A stretch of DNA of 64,000 nt, from the NCBI RefSeq assembly GCF_000293805.1, contig NZ_AMBZ01000006.1, forward strand, positions 1-64,000, read 5' to 3'. This document shows, in pieces, positions 54,834-63,948 of this stretch (positions are counted from its first letter, which is position 1; each line of letters opens with the position of its first letter). Under the pieces are notes generated by a model, which worked only from the letters and a program-made list of their open reading frames with translations, did no database searches and was not told where the DNA came from. Made by a program: the position numbers and the translations under genes. This DNA is from Paenibacillus alvei DSM 29 (GTDB lineage Bacteria > Bacillota > Bacilli > Paenibacillales > Paenibacillaceae).

Positions 54834-55637
54834 TTACATTGCTCCAGTACGTTCCCATTGGTGAAGAAAGCCTTTATCCAGCCAGCTTCCGCCGTCCACG
54901 GTTATCACGTCGCCCGTTATGTATGAAGCATATCGGGACACCAGGAATGCGGCGACAGATGAGATTTCTTCCTTCGTTCCTAATCGCTTTAGTGCGACGT
55001 TATCAATTACGGCTTCCTTCATTTGCTCATTGGCCATCAGCTTCTCTATTCCACCTGTTCCTTCAATTGGACCGGGTGCAAGACAGTTGATGCGTATTCC
55101 GTATTTCCCCCATTCCGAAGCAAGCGTGCGCGACATTGCAATAATTCCAGCCTTCGCCGAAGCAGAATGCACGACGCCTGGGCCTCCTGTCCATGCATAG
55201 CTGGCAACAATATTAAGCATCGCGCCTCCTTTACCAGCTGCAATCATTTGTTTTCCAACTGCCTGGCTGCAGTACCATGTTCCGTTGAGCACGATATTCT
55301 CCACCGCGTTCCAACCATTCACGGACAAATCTTCGGCCCTGCACACGAAATTGCCTGCCGCATTATTTACGAGAATGTCGATGCCGCCCCATGTCTGCAC
55401 CGTTTCATTCACCATGGATTGCACCATTTCGGGATTGCGTACATCACACTCATAGGCCTGTGCCTTGCCTCCAAGCGATGTGATTTCTTCAACGACTGGA
55501 CGCAAACGTTCCATACTTCTGCCACAAATCATGACCGAGGCTCCAAGACGTGCAAAATAGAAGGCCATATCCTTCCCCATCCCGGACGATCCTCCCGTGA
55601 TGATAGCCACTTTACCCTGTAAAAGATCTTGCTCCAT
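54834..55637 (-). CDS. SDR of the 2,4-dienoyl-CoA reductase type
   Basis: This ~267-residue protein has NADPH motif ITGGSSGMGKDMA, NNAAGNFVCRAEDLS, and VHSASAKAGIIAMSRTLASEWG, in which Ser replaces the usual catalytic Tyr of YxxxK. That replacement and the NNAAGNF block are typical of dienoyl-CoA reductases (DECR/FadH-like), which reduce unsaturated acyl-CoA intermediates of beta-oxidation. ATG 55637 follows GGGGGAAAG. No other fatty acid genes adjoin, so the physiological substrate remains open. Confidence 0.83.
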   Translation of the reverse strand: MEQDLLQGKVAIITGGSSGMGKDMAFYFARLGASVMICGRSMERLRPVVEEITSLGGKAQAYECDVRNPEMVQSMVNETVQTWGGIDILVNNAAGNFVCRAEDLSVNGWNAVENIVLNGTWYCSQAVGKQMIAAGKGGAMLNIVASYAWTGGPGVVHSASAKAGIIAMSRTLASEWGKYGIRINCLAPGPIEGTGGIEKLMANEQMKEAVIDNVALKRLGTKEEISSVAAFLVSRYASYITGDVITVDGGSWLDKGFLHQWERTGAM

Positions 55638-55836
55638 TTCTGCTTTCCCCCTTATTTGCTTCATCGTACACAGGTTTCCGCTTCCATGCTGTGCAGATCG
55701 GAATTTGGAGCAGCATCTAAGGGGCTGTTAACTTATCCGATCGTTATTACTCCTGCTGTTTATATGCAATCGCATACATTACATATATTTACATTCACCT
55801 TACCACATGAAGATTTATCTGTAAACGTTCTCCTTC

Positions 55837-56853
55837 TCACTTCAATTGAACATCGGTTACATATGCAGTAATATTTCCTTTATACATATTCCCAGACGGC
55901 GTTCTTATCGTATTGGCAGCTTTGGCATTGGCATTATTGTAGGCAGCAATGACATAGGCTTCCGAATTGTCCATATGTACTTTATTATTGATAAAGATAT
56001 TGTTGCTGCCCCATCCCGTGACAACCTCATGAAGCTGGAATGCATCTATGATCGTGTGATTGCCCTCCTGATATCCCACATTATTGCGTATAATCGCATC
56101 ATTGCCTTTCACATCCATGAAGCTATCTGCATAGTTGGCTCCGCTGATCCCTTCGCCGTTAAAAATACAGTTTTCTACTATTGTTCCTAACGTTCTTTCC
56201 TTAATATCAACATGTTCAGCGGTCACTTGCGGGCCAAACACAACATTTCGAATCGTATTGTGATGGGTGGCTTGATTATAGCCTGCGCCGTCGGCAGAAC
56301 CTACGTATACCCCTTCCCCATATCCTGGTGCAGTTCTGCCGGTATGATGAATGCTTGAATTCTGAATCGTACTGAACGAGCTGCCGTCTCGAAAATGGAC
56401 GCCTTCCATGCCCGTATTGTACACTTCTACATCAGTGATGAGCGAATAATTGGAATGATCCAGGATGATCCCCTTCTGTGCATTCGTGAATTTAAGATCG
56501 CGTATCTCCCAATAATCGCCTCGTACCCGCATGGCATAACCCGATGAGGTTGAATTTCCGGATAGTACAGCAGGATGGCTAGGGTCAGCACTGCGAATTA
56601 CAATAGGCTGGCCAAATGCTCCGTTAATGTCTGAGGAAAAGCTGCCCTTATATATTCCCGGCGCAAGCACGATTGAGCTCCCTGGAGTAATCCTCTTCAA
56701 TGCCTTGGATAGACAGGATGTCGTATTGCAAGTTATCTCCTTCGCATCACCCCTGACGGTTGCTGATAATGGTTCCCCAGCAATGCTGCTCCAAGCTAAA
56801 GCTTGGGTTGGTGCTAAGCTAATCACAAGTAAAAAATCAGGCCATACAGCCAT
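55837..56853 (-). CDS. Secreted right-handed parallel beta-helix protein
   Basis: This ~338-residue protein is made of repeated beta-helix coils (NAQKGIILDHSNYSLITDVEV, TGMEGVHFRDGSSFSTIQNSSI, HHNTIRNVVFG, GTIVENCIFNG, NDAIIRNNVGY). It resembles pectate-lyase-like/NosD folds, and likely binds or cleaves an acidic polysaccharide outside the cell. The frame opens at ATG 56853 without a ribosome binding site. The better start is ATG 56894 (MQIADLRSLKPERGW) after AGGAGG. That frame joins if one T is added to the run at 56831-56836, restoring a signal peptide (LYGLIFLLVISLAPTQALA). So the true gene is probably 55837-56894 with a one-base error. Confidence 0.8.
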   Translation of the reverse strand: MAVWPDFLLVISLAPTQALAWSSIAGEPLSATVRGDAKEITCNTTSCLSKALKRITPGSSIVLAPGIYKGSFSSDINGAFGQPIVIRSADPSHPAVLSGNSTSSGYAMRVRGDYWEIRDLKFTNAQKGIILDHSNYSLITDVEVYNTGMEGVHFRDGSSFSTIQNSSIHHTGRTAPGYGEGVYVGSADGAGYNQATHHNTIRNVVFGPQVTAEHVDIKERTLGTIVENCIFNGEGISGANYADSFMDVKGNDAIIRNNVGYQEGNHTIIDAFQLHEVVTGWGSNNIFINNKVHMDNSEAYVIAAYNNANAKAANTIRTPSGNMYKGNITAYVTDVQLK

Positions 56854-56975
56854 CCTCGTTCTGGTTTCAGCGAACGCAGATCAGCTATTTGCATCTCCAT
56901 TCCTCCTCATCGTATTGGTACTTATTTATACTTTTCTGACAGAGGGTTCATTCGATACAATTGCAGCAGATATAG

Positions 56976-57536
56976 CTAGCTTGGCTGTATTTCGGCTGTA
57001 AATCGTGCCATTACGATCGTGTTATAATAATGGCCGTCTGACAAGAGCTTGTCCTTTTTTAAAATTCCTTCTACCTCAAAACCGAGCTTTTTATAAAGGT
57101 GAATCGCAACTTCATTCGTTTCCAGTACATTCAACGTAATTTTCTTAATCCCGTTGGCTTCTGCCCATGCAATCGACTGCTGCATCAGGTTTTTGCCAAT
57201 GCCGTATCCCCAATACTCTTTCAATACACATACTCCGAATTCGACTTTGTGTGAGAATCGCTTCAAATAAGTTCCCGCGCATCTCGAAAAACCGACGATA
57301 CGATTTTGCACTACAGCAACGAGAAACAAATTTCTTGAGCTCTCGGAGTCCGATTTGATGATTTGTTCAAATCCGCTGGCATCGATGAAAGCCTCACCTT
57401 GTTCGCGATCCATATTTTCGGTCTCCCCATCAATTTGCACTCTTGCTGCAGATAACGCTATCGCATCGCTGTTTACCGCAGATCGAATCGTATAACAAAG
57501 ACCATTCATGTTGAATTCTTTATCATCTATTATCAT
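56976..57536 (-). CDS. GNAT family N-acetyltransferase
   Basis: This 186-residue protein contains the GNAT core: VAVVQNRIVGFSRCAGTY, FGVCVLKEYWGYGIGKNLMQQSIAWAEANG with the acetyl-CoA loop, and NVLETNEVAIHLYKKLGFEVEGILKKDKL. The last motif is usual in ribosomal-protein or small-amine acetylating relatives. AAGGAGG precedes ATG 57536. Substrate unknown. Confidence 0.87.
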   Translation of the reverse strand: MIIDDKEFNMNGLCYTIRSAVNSDAIALSAARVQIDGETENMDREQGEAFIDASGFEQIIKSDSESSRNLFLVAVVQNRIVGFSRCAGTYLKRFSHKVEFGVCVLKEYWGYGIGKNLMQQSIAWAEANGIKKITLNVLETNEVAIHLYKKLGFEVEGILKKDKLLSDGHYYNTIVMARFTAEIQPS

Positions 57537-57602
57537 TTATATCCTCCTTGAATTAAGGTGCAGCATGCTAGAACCAAGCATATTTTCTAACTAAAAACAA
57601 AC

Positions 57603-57651
57603 AAGGATGAGTCTTTAAGCAAGGGAAATGACCCTCTCATGACTCATCCTT
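57603..57651 (-). terminator. Terminator of the 57712-58158 gene
   Basis: AAGGATGAGTC (57603-57613) pairs with GACTCATCCTT (57641-57651) with a 27-base loop; T-rich sequence follows on the minus strand. Confidence 0.6.
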
Positions 57652-57711
57652 TTATAAAACTTATTTCCTATCACTAAATGAAATGTGTAATGTGTACTAT
57701 TATGCCAATGA

Positions 57712-58158
57712 TTACCTTGAAATGCGATTTTGCTGCAGTTTCAAATGCAATATCGGATAAGGACGTCCGCTACTATCCGTTGGCGACTCGTTTACGATCG
57801 AAAAACCATTTTTCAAATAAAACATTTTTGCACGCTCATTATCTTTATTGACATCAACTGAATTTACCCCAAACTCCTTGATAAGCAATTGAATGATTTG
57901 TGTTCCGTACCCTCTTCCGCTCTTGTCGGGATCTAAAAACAACATCTCCAAATGGTTCTGATGAGTACCCGAAAATCCGACGAAAGAGCCTTCAACAAAC
58001 CAAAGACGCACATCAAGATGAGGAAAATACAAAGGGATTTCTTCGCGAATTTCCAGCTTATCCTCGAGTTTCAAAAAATGATGGGTAGCGGTTACGGATC
58101 TATCCCACAAATTCAAAATAAGCTCATGATCATTTCCTGTCGCTTTTCTGTATTTCAT
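57712..58158 (-). CDS. GNAT family N-acetyltransferase (YjaB-like)
   Basis: This 148-residue protein carries the GNAT motifs FVGFSGTHQNHLEMLFLDPDKSGRGYGTQIIQLLIKEFG (with SGRGYG acetyl-CoA loop) and DVNKDNERAKMFYLKNGFSIVNES. The start WDRSVTATHHFL matches YjaB-type acetyltransferases. AGGAGG precedes the ATG. Role unknown. Confidence 0.87.
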   Translation of the reverse strand: MKYRKATGNDHELILNLWDRSVTATHHFLKLEDKLEIREEIPLYFPHLDVRLWFVEGSFVGFSGTHQNHLEMLFLDPDKSGRGYGTQIIQLLIKEFGVNSVDVNKDNERAKMFYLKNGFSIVNESPTDSSGRPYPILHLKLQQNRISR

Positions 58159-58412
58159 AAAACAATCCTCCTATTTTTTTATCACGCTCCTTTCCCTAAT
58201 TTATTAATGATCTTAATTACACGGCTCCAACCCATATACGACATCACACATTCTCCCTTTGCCATTCGAATCGATTACAACATCAATTTTCCAGCTACCC
58301 ATCATTTTACAAGCTATATTTGGAAATAGTCAAATCAGCATCGGCAAGCTTTCATTCCATTAGTTAGCGCTCAAGTTATCTGAATACTTATCTTTTAAAT
58401 TTCATGTTGATT

Positions 58413-59831
58413 CTATGCTGTTTGCTGGAATGTCTCATGAAGAGGCGCCTCTCCAGATAATGTCCGCAGCATATGCAGACTAGACGAGTTCAAGCCCGTC
58501 AGCATTACTTGCTTCTTATTTTCACGAAACTTGTTAAGCACCTTATCGATTGCATGAACGGCTGAGTCATCCCAAATATGTGCATAAGTGAAATCAATCT
58601 CGATATGATTGGATTGGCAATTGAAATCAATCGCCTTCACGAAGCTTGTTGTAGAAGCAAAGAATAGTTGGCCTGTAACCTGAATTCTTGTAGGCTGCCC
58701 ATCGTTCTCTTGAACAACCTTAATTTTAGAGATTTTCGCAACAAAGAACACGGCACTCAGCAATACGCCTGCAATGACACCTTTGGATAAATCATGCGTA
58801 GCTACAACGATGATGACGGTAGCCACCATAACAACAGCATCAGTTATAGGAGCCCTGCGCATATACGTAAAAGATGACCAATCGAACGTGCCTATCGATA
58901 CCATAATCATAATGCCGACTAGCACCGGCATCGGAATTTGAACGACCAACTCGCCGAGCACGAGAATCAAGAACATTAAAAATGTGCCCGCAACGAATGT
59001 AGACAATCGGCTGCGGCCTCCTGATTTGACGTTGATGACCGATTGCCCGATCATGGCACATCCTGCCATACCTCCAAAGAACCCATTTATCATATTGGCA
59101 ATTCCTTGCCCTCTTGCTTCTCTTGCCTTGTCGCTTCCCGTATCCGTCATTTCATCAATGATCGTGGAGGTTAGAAGTGATTCCAATAACCCGACCAAGG
59201 CCATAGCAAAGGAGTATGGTAAAATGATCATCACTGTGTCGAGCGTAAAAGGCACATCGGGAATAAGGAAGGACGGCAAGGATTGCTGAATATTTCCCAG
59301 ATCCCCAACAGTCCCGAGCTCAACATGGCCGAAAATAGATACGGCTGTCAGTAGTACAATTGCAATTAAGGGAGCCGGCACGGATTTAATCCATCTAGGC
59401 AGCATGTATACAAGCAGTAATGTGATACCGACGAATACATAGGTCATCGTTGAAATTCCCCAGAAGTGCGGCACCTGTGCCATAAAAATAAGTATGGCGA
59501 GTGCATTTACAAACCCGATCATGACCGCTCTCGGGATAAATTTCATAAGTCTATTAATTTTACAAATACCGAGAATAAATTGAATAACTCCAGTTAGAAT
59601 GGTTGCAGCAAGCATATACTGCAAGCCATACTCCCTTACTAAAGGCGCCATTACCAACGCCATCGCTCCTGTGGCTGCTGAAATCATGCCTGGTCTTCCA
59701 CCGGCAAAGGAAATGATGACGGCAATGCAAAAGGAAGCATATAGGCCCACCATCGGATCTACACCTGCGATAATCGAAAATGCGATAGCTTCCGGAATGA
59801 GTGCTAGAGCGACCACGATTCCTGACAGCAA
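58413..59831 (-). CDS. SulP-family anion transporter with STAS domain
   Basis: This 472-residue protein has the SulP membrane core (LSGIVVALALIPEAIAFSIIAGVDPMVGLYASF, GRPGMISAATGAMALVM, GGMAGCAMIGQSVINVKSGGRSRLST) and a C-terminal STAS domain (TGQLFFASTTSFVKAID...). It likely carries sulfate or bicarbonate into the cell. The open frame begins at TTG 59831. The frame actually extends upstream through KIKQQWFSNVRADLLSG. The GTG at 59878 (GAGGTG upstream) reaches it if one A is added to the run at 59867-59871, which adds 16 residues. A one-base deletion error is probable. Confidence 0.88.
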   Translation of the reverse strand: MLSGIVVALALIPEAIAFSIIAGVDPMVGLYASFCIAVIISFAGGRPGMISAATGAMALVMAPLVREYGLQYMLAATILTGVIQFILGICKINRLMKFIPRAVMIGFVNALAILIFMAQVPHFWGISTMTYVFVGITLLLVYMLPRWIKSVPAPLIAIVLLTAVSIFGHVELGTVGDLGNIQQSLPSFLIPDVPFTLDTVMIILPYSFAMALVGLLESLLTSTIIDEMTDTGSDKAREARGQGIANMINGFFGGMAGCAMIGQSVINVKSGGRSRLSTFVAGTFLMFLILVLGELVVQIPMPVLVGIMIMVSIGTFDWSSFTYMRRAPITDAVVMVATVIIVVATHDLSKGVIAGVLLSAVFFVAKISKIKVVQENDGQPTRIQVTGQLFFASTTSFVKAIDFNCQSNHIEIDFTYAHIWDDSAVHAIDKVLNKFRENKKQVMLTGLNSSSLHMLRTLSGEAPLHETFQQTA

Positions 59832-60043
59832 ATCAGCTCTTACATTAGAAAACCATTGTTGTTTTATTTTTCCCCCACAATTTCACACCTCTTACTTATG
59901 TTCACTACAAATCTAGAAACAACTTATAAAACAATAGCAACAGTGTATCACGACAAGCCTCTAAATGGAACCATTTTGGGACTTTTTATTTCAAAATTGA
60001 GATATGATATGATGAGAGTAGCTGTGATAAAGGAGCGAATCAG

Positions 60044-60583
60044 GTGATAATCGGATACATAAGGCCTTATTTTGAAGATGATAGCTGTGAGGAACAGTTG
60101 AAGCTGCTGGAGGACAAATGTGATCGAATCGTTCAGGAAGAGCACTCCTCTGCCAAGAGAAGAGTCGCATTATATGATATGGCACATCAACTACAACCTG
60201 GTGATACCGTGATGGTGTCGAAGCTGTACAGCTTGGCAGATTCAACGCGACATCTCATGGAAATGCTCGAATTATTCGATGAAAAGCAGTCGTGTTTCTG
60301 CTCATTGCAGGAAGAAATCGATACACGAAAGGAATCATGTGCCAATTTCAGATTGATGGTTGCGCATTTACTGGAATTCCAGAGTGACGTAATTAGTGAG
60401 AAGACAAGACAGGGCATGTATGAGGCGAAGCGCAATGGAGCAGTTACCGGACGTCCGCGCAAGCCTGATGAAAATGTAAAACGAGCCATTACCATGTACG
60501 AGAGCAAGCAATATACTTTGGCTGACATTAAAAATGAAACGGGTATTAGTAAGTCGACCCTCTATCGATATTTAGAGAATTAA
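60044..60583 (+). CDS. Serine-recombinase-like protein lacking the catalytic serine
   Basis: GTG 60044 follows AGGAGCG. The 179-residue protein has the resolvase layout: N-terminal domain (IIGYIRPYFEDDSCEEQLKLLED, MVSKLYSLADSTRHLMEMLELFDEKQ, FRLMVAHLLEFQSDVISEKTRQGMYEAKRNG) and a C-terminal Hin-type HTH (GRPRKPDENVKRAITMYES...TLADIKNETGISKSTLYRYLE). The canonical GYARVST(x)DQ start reads GYIRPYFEDDS, so the active-site Ser is replaced. Other usual Arg residues (SR..DS.RD) are also changed. It therefore probably binds DNA but does not recombine. No inverted sites or cargo are visible nearby. Confidence 0.82.
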   Translation: MIIGYIRPYFEDDSCEEQLKLLEDKCDRIVQEEHSSAKRRVALYDMAHQLQPGDTVMVSKLYSLADSTRHLMEMLELFDEKQSCFCSLQEEIDTRKESCANFRLMVAHLLEFQSDVISEKTRQGMYEAKRNGAVTGRPRKPDENVKRAITMYESKQYTLADIKNETGISKSTLYRYLEN

Positions 60584-60610
60584 TGATAGTTCGGTTCCTA
60601 TAGACGTGCA

Positions 60611-60660
60611 AAGACGCCTCCGAAACCACTGAATTTGTGGGAATGGAGGCGTCTTTTTTT
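60611..60660 (+). terminator. Strong terminator of the recombinase-like gene
   Basis: AAGACGCCTCC (60611-60621) pairs with GGAGGCGTCTT (60645-60655), followed by T to 60660. Confidence 0.85.
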
Positions 60661-60692
60661 CATGTATGTTCTTGCCAATTCTATCAATTATA

Positions 60693-61472
60693 TCAGTTCT
60701 GCCCCATCGCTTCCAGACACTCTGGAAGAAGCTGACCGCCATCAACGATGATGGTTTGACCCGTAATGTAGCCGGCCTCCTTCGAAGCCAAAAAAAGAGC
60801 GGCGTAAGCGATATCTTCGATGCTTCCGAGCCGCTTGAGCGGAACGGACGCCGTCATCGCATTCAGATAATGTTCCCCAAGGCCTTCCAAGCCTTCCGTC
60901 ATGATGTTACCGGGCATGACGGCGTTAATTGTAATATGGTAACGCGCAAGCTCAAGCGCCGCGCTGCGCATGAATCCAAGCTGAGCGGCTTTACTCGCAC
61001 CGTAATGCGACCATCCGGCATAACCGGTGGTCGGCCCCGTAATGGAAGAGGTAACAATGATCCGGCCGTACTCCGCTTTCTTCAAAAAAGGCAAGCAAGC
61101 TTGAAGAGAAAACAGCGTCCCGCGTGCATTTGTGTCCATCACCTGATCCCACTGCTCTCCGGTCATCTCCTCAATCGACGCATTCGGAAAAATACCGGCA
61201 TTGGCGCAAAGCACGTCAATCCCCCCGAAAGTACTTGCCGTTTCGTTCGCAACACACTTCATCGACTCCAAATCGGAGACATTGCCTTCGAAAGCATGAG
61301 CAATGCCTCCATTTTCTTGGATTTCCGTTACGGTTTCCATCGCTTTTGTCAGGCTGCGTGCAACAACTGCGACGTTCGCCCCCTTTGCAGCGAAGGTTCT
61401 TGCAATTCCTTTGCCGATTCCTTTGCTTCCTCCGGTCACAACAACCGTCTTATCCTTCAGTGGCGTTAGCAT
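60693..61472 (-). CDS. SDR-family oxidoreductase (3-oxoacyl-ACP reductase-like)
   Basis: This 259-residue classical SDR has VTGGSKGIGKGIA, CANAGIFPNASIEEM, catalytic Ser in IIVTSSITGP and YGASK in SHYGASKAAQLGF. The C-terminal TGQTIIVDGGQLLPE is typical. An Arg in VVARSLTKA hints at NADPH use. Substrate unknown; it is one of four SDR enzymes in the window besides the NmrA-like one. Confidence 0.88.
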   Translation of the reverse strand: MLTPLKDKTVVVTGGSKGIGKGIARTFAAKGANVAVVARSLTKAMETVTEIQENGGIAHAFEGNVSDLESMKCVANETASTFGGIDVLCANAGIFPNASIEEMTGEQWDQVMDTNARGTLFSLQACLPFLKKAEYGRIIVTSSITGPTTGYAGWSHYGASKAAQLGFMRSAALELARYHITINAVMPGNIMTEGLEGLGEHYLNAMTASVPLKRLGSIEDIAYAALFLASKEAGYITGQTIIVDGGQLLPECLEAMGQN

Positions 61473-61623
61473 GTAGATGTGCCCCCATCCTTTTCAATAT
61501 GTGCTACAATATCCCATCACTTAGATTCCTTGTTATCGTACTATATACCCAAATGCGGGGGCAACTTGACTTATGAACACTTAAACACTCATAAAGAATC
61601 CTTCGAAGTTTGAAACCTGCTTC

Positions 61624-62761
61624 TTATCCAGACATTTGGAGAGGGACGGTATCCTTATGAATGTGCACACTCATCACTAAGCCAATTGTCAGCATATTCG
61701 TTAGCATGGAGCTGCCTCCATAACTGATAAATGGCAAAGATAAGCCTGTTAGCGGGACAAGTCCGATATGCATGCCGATATTGACGAACACTTGGAATAC
61801 GATCATGCCCACTAAGCCAATTACAAGATAACCTCCCGCTAGATTCATGCTTGTATTGGCAATGAGGAAGATACGATAGATCAGCATAAAATACAGCAGC
61901 AGCAGAACAGATGAACCTAGAAATCCATATTTTTCACCGATGACAACATAGATGGAATCCGAATATGCATATGGAATGAAGCCTCTATCCATATAAAACC
62001 CGTCGCTCCCGCTTAAGCCCCCAGTCCCAATGGCGCTCATTGCATTTTTACACATGCCAAGATTTATCAGGATCGCTCGTCGGATCAAGGAAGGTCTGAA
62101 TTCTTGACATCTGATGGGGCTTGACGAGCTTCGCGAGCAACTCATAATCCGCAAAATAAAGCCAGCAAATCGTTCCTACTGCAATTGCGATCACGGACAG
62201 GCAAATGACCATGTAAAGAGCCTTAACGTTCCCCATCCACAGCATGCTTAGCATAACAGCAATAAATACGAGCGCAGTGCCTAAATCCGGCTGCTTCATA
62301 ATAATAACGGTGGGCAGAAGGAACACCAGAGCAAACGGCACGATATCGTACAGCAAGCGGAGCTGCTCCCCTCCCCGCTTTTGCAAAAGATGCGCTGCTA
62401 GCAGTACCGTTGCGATCTTCATCATTTCAGACGGTTGGAGCTGAAAGCTTCCAATGCTCAGCCACCGAACTGCACCGTTAATATTTTCACCCTTGAACAT
62501 CACGAGCAGAAGCAGCAGGATCCCTAACCCATATATGACATATGATAGCTTCCCAACTAATAGATTGTAGTCAATGGTTGCAAGCAAGAGCATTGGAATG
62601 CAAAATACGCCAAACAGCACGATATTATTCACATGTATGCCATGCAGCTTCGTTTGAAATGTTGCCTCATATACCGCAATTGTACCAATCGCAATAAGAC
62701 ATCCTACAATAACTAGAGTAAACTTATCGATCTTACTAAGTTTGCGCAAAAATATGATCAT
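61624..62761 (-). pseudogene. RodA/FtsW-like SEDS glycosyltransferase, split by a frameshift
   Basis: From ATG 62761 (AAAGGAACAG upstream) the first frame has nine or so membrane segments with SEDS motifs (GAVRWLSIGSFQLQPSEMMKI, IIMKQPDLGTALVF, QMSRIQTFLDPTSDPDKSWHV) and stops. The second frame continues KNAMSAIGTGGLSGSDGF-YMDRGFIPYAYSDSIYVVIGEKYGFLG...GLVPLTGLSLPFISYGGSSM. Removing the base near 62050 restores one ~378-residue RodA-like protein. SEDS proteins polymerise glycan strands with a class B PBP. Its start overlaps the end of the FtsW gene, so the two SEDS genes form an operon. The break is probably an assembly error. Confidence 0.82.
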
Positions 62762-63911
62762 AGCTCTGTTCCTTTTGATTTCCTTTCCGACCGTAGCCCT
62801 GTTGCTGCCGTCTTCGATAGTTATCACGAGAAATGCTGAGGATAATGCCTGTGCTTGCCATACATAAAAGTAAGGAAGATCCCCCGTAGCTAATGAAGGG
62901 AAGCGGAACACCGGTTATTGGAAGAAGTCCGGTGACTGCCCCTAAATTAAGCATAACCTGAATAAAGATCATGCTGACAATTCCGGTTCCAAGCATAATG
63001 GCAAAGGGATCATCGCTTCGCAGCGCTGTCATGAAGCCTTTTACAACCAAGATGAAAAAGCCGAGTACCACCATACATGCGCCGATAAAGCCGAACTCTT
63101 CTCCGATGACCGCAAAAATGAAATCAGTATGCGCTTCTGGAAGATAAAATAGCTTCTGAATACCGTGTCCGAATCCGGTTCCTGTCATTCCACCATGAGC
63201 AAGAGCATAAATGGATTGGATCAGTTGATAGCCTGAGCCTTGCTGATCCTCATAAGGATTCATAAAAGACGCGATGCGCTTAAAGCGGTAGCTTTGGCTT
63301 ACTGCCAAATAGATCATTACAGGCGAAATTCCAATACATAATAAGCCTAACTGACGTAAATTAACGCCGCCAATGATAATAACAGTTAGACAAATAAAGA
63401 ATAGCATGAGAACAGATCCGAAGTCGGGCTGCTTCATAATAAGCAATGAGATGAAGCTCACTACGATAAGAATGGGCAGCAGCCCCTTCTTAAAGCTTTG
63501 GATACGCTCTCCCTTATTGCTAATTAGAGATGATATGTACATGATGAGTGCCAGCTTCGTGAATTCAACCGGTTGAAACTGAAATCCAGCTACAACAATC
63601 CATCTTCTCGCTCCATTCATGCTGCTGCCTGCCGCCACAACGACAAGCAGAAGAACAATAGAAACAAGCAGCAAATAAGGCGCTGTTTTCTTCCACACGC
63701 GAATGGGAATATTCATCATGACGAACATACCGACGAGTCCAATGCAGGCAAACTTGATTTGCTTGGATGTATAATACCAGGGATTATCATGCTTCACGCT
63801 GCCCAATGCGGAGCTTGCGCTGAATATCATCGCCATGCCAAAACATGCAAGCAGCACGACGGTAAATAACAACAGGAAGTCTGGGCGGCCTTTTTTCATT
63901 GTCGGTTCCAT
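62736..63911 (-). CDS. ftsW: FtsW-like SEDS peptidoglycan glycosyltransferase
   Basis: This 391-residue membrane protein has about ten helices and the SEDS signature sequences: NGARRWIVVAGFQFQPVEFTKLALI, LIMKQPDFGSVLML, FIFAVIGEEFGFIGA, and the terminal GLLPITGVPLPFISYGGSSLL. GGAGGCATAGCTG precedes ATG 63911. FtsW makes septal glycan strands together with a class B PBP; in spore-formers related SpoVE works in the cortex. The downstream RodA-like gene starts inside it. Assignment to FtsW rather than SpoVE is from resemblance only. Confidence 0.85.
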   Translation of the reverse strand: MEPTMKKGRPDFLLLFTVVLLACFGMAMIFSASSALGSVKHDNPWYYTSKQIKFACIGLVGMFVMMNIPIRVWKKTAPYLLLVSIVLLLVVVAAGSSMNGARRWIVVAGFQFQPVEFTKLALIMYISSLISNKGERIQSFKKGLLPILIVVSFISLLIMKQPDFGSVLMLFFICLTVIIIGGVNLRQLGLLCIGISPVMIYLAVSQSYRFKRIASFMNPYEDQQGSGYQLIQSIYALAHGGMTGTGFGHGIQKLFYLPEAHTDFIFAVIGEEFGFIGACMVVLGFFILVVKGFMTALRSDDPFAIMLGTGIVSMIFIQVMLNLGAVTGLLPITGVPLPFISYGGSSLLLCMASTGIILSISRDNYRRRQQQGYGRKGNQKEQSYDHIFAQT

Positions 63912-63948
63912 CAGCTATGCCTCCGTTCTTGCACGGGGGTGAGTTCAA

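Noticed and set aside
60044..60583. Active integrase or resolvase of a mobile element
   Set aside because: The catalytic serine is missing and there are no attachment sites, repeats or cargo around it.
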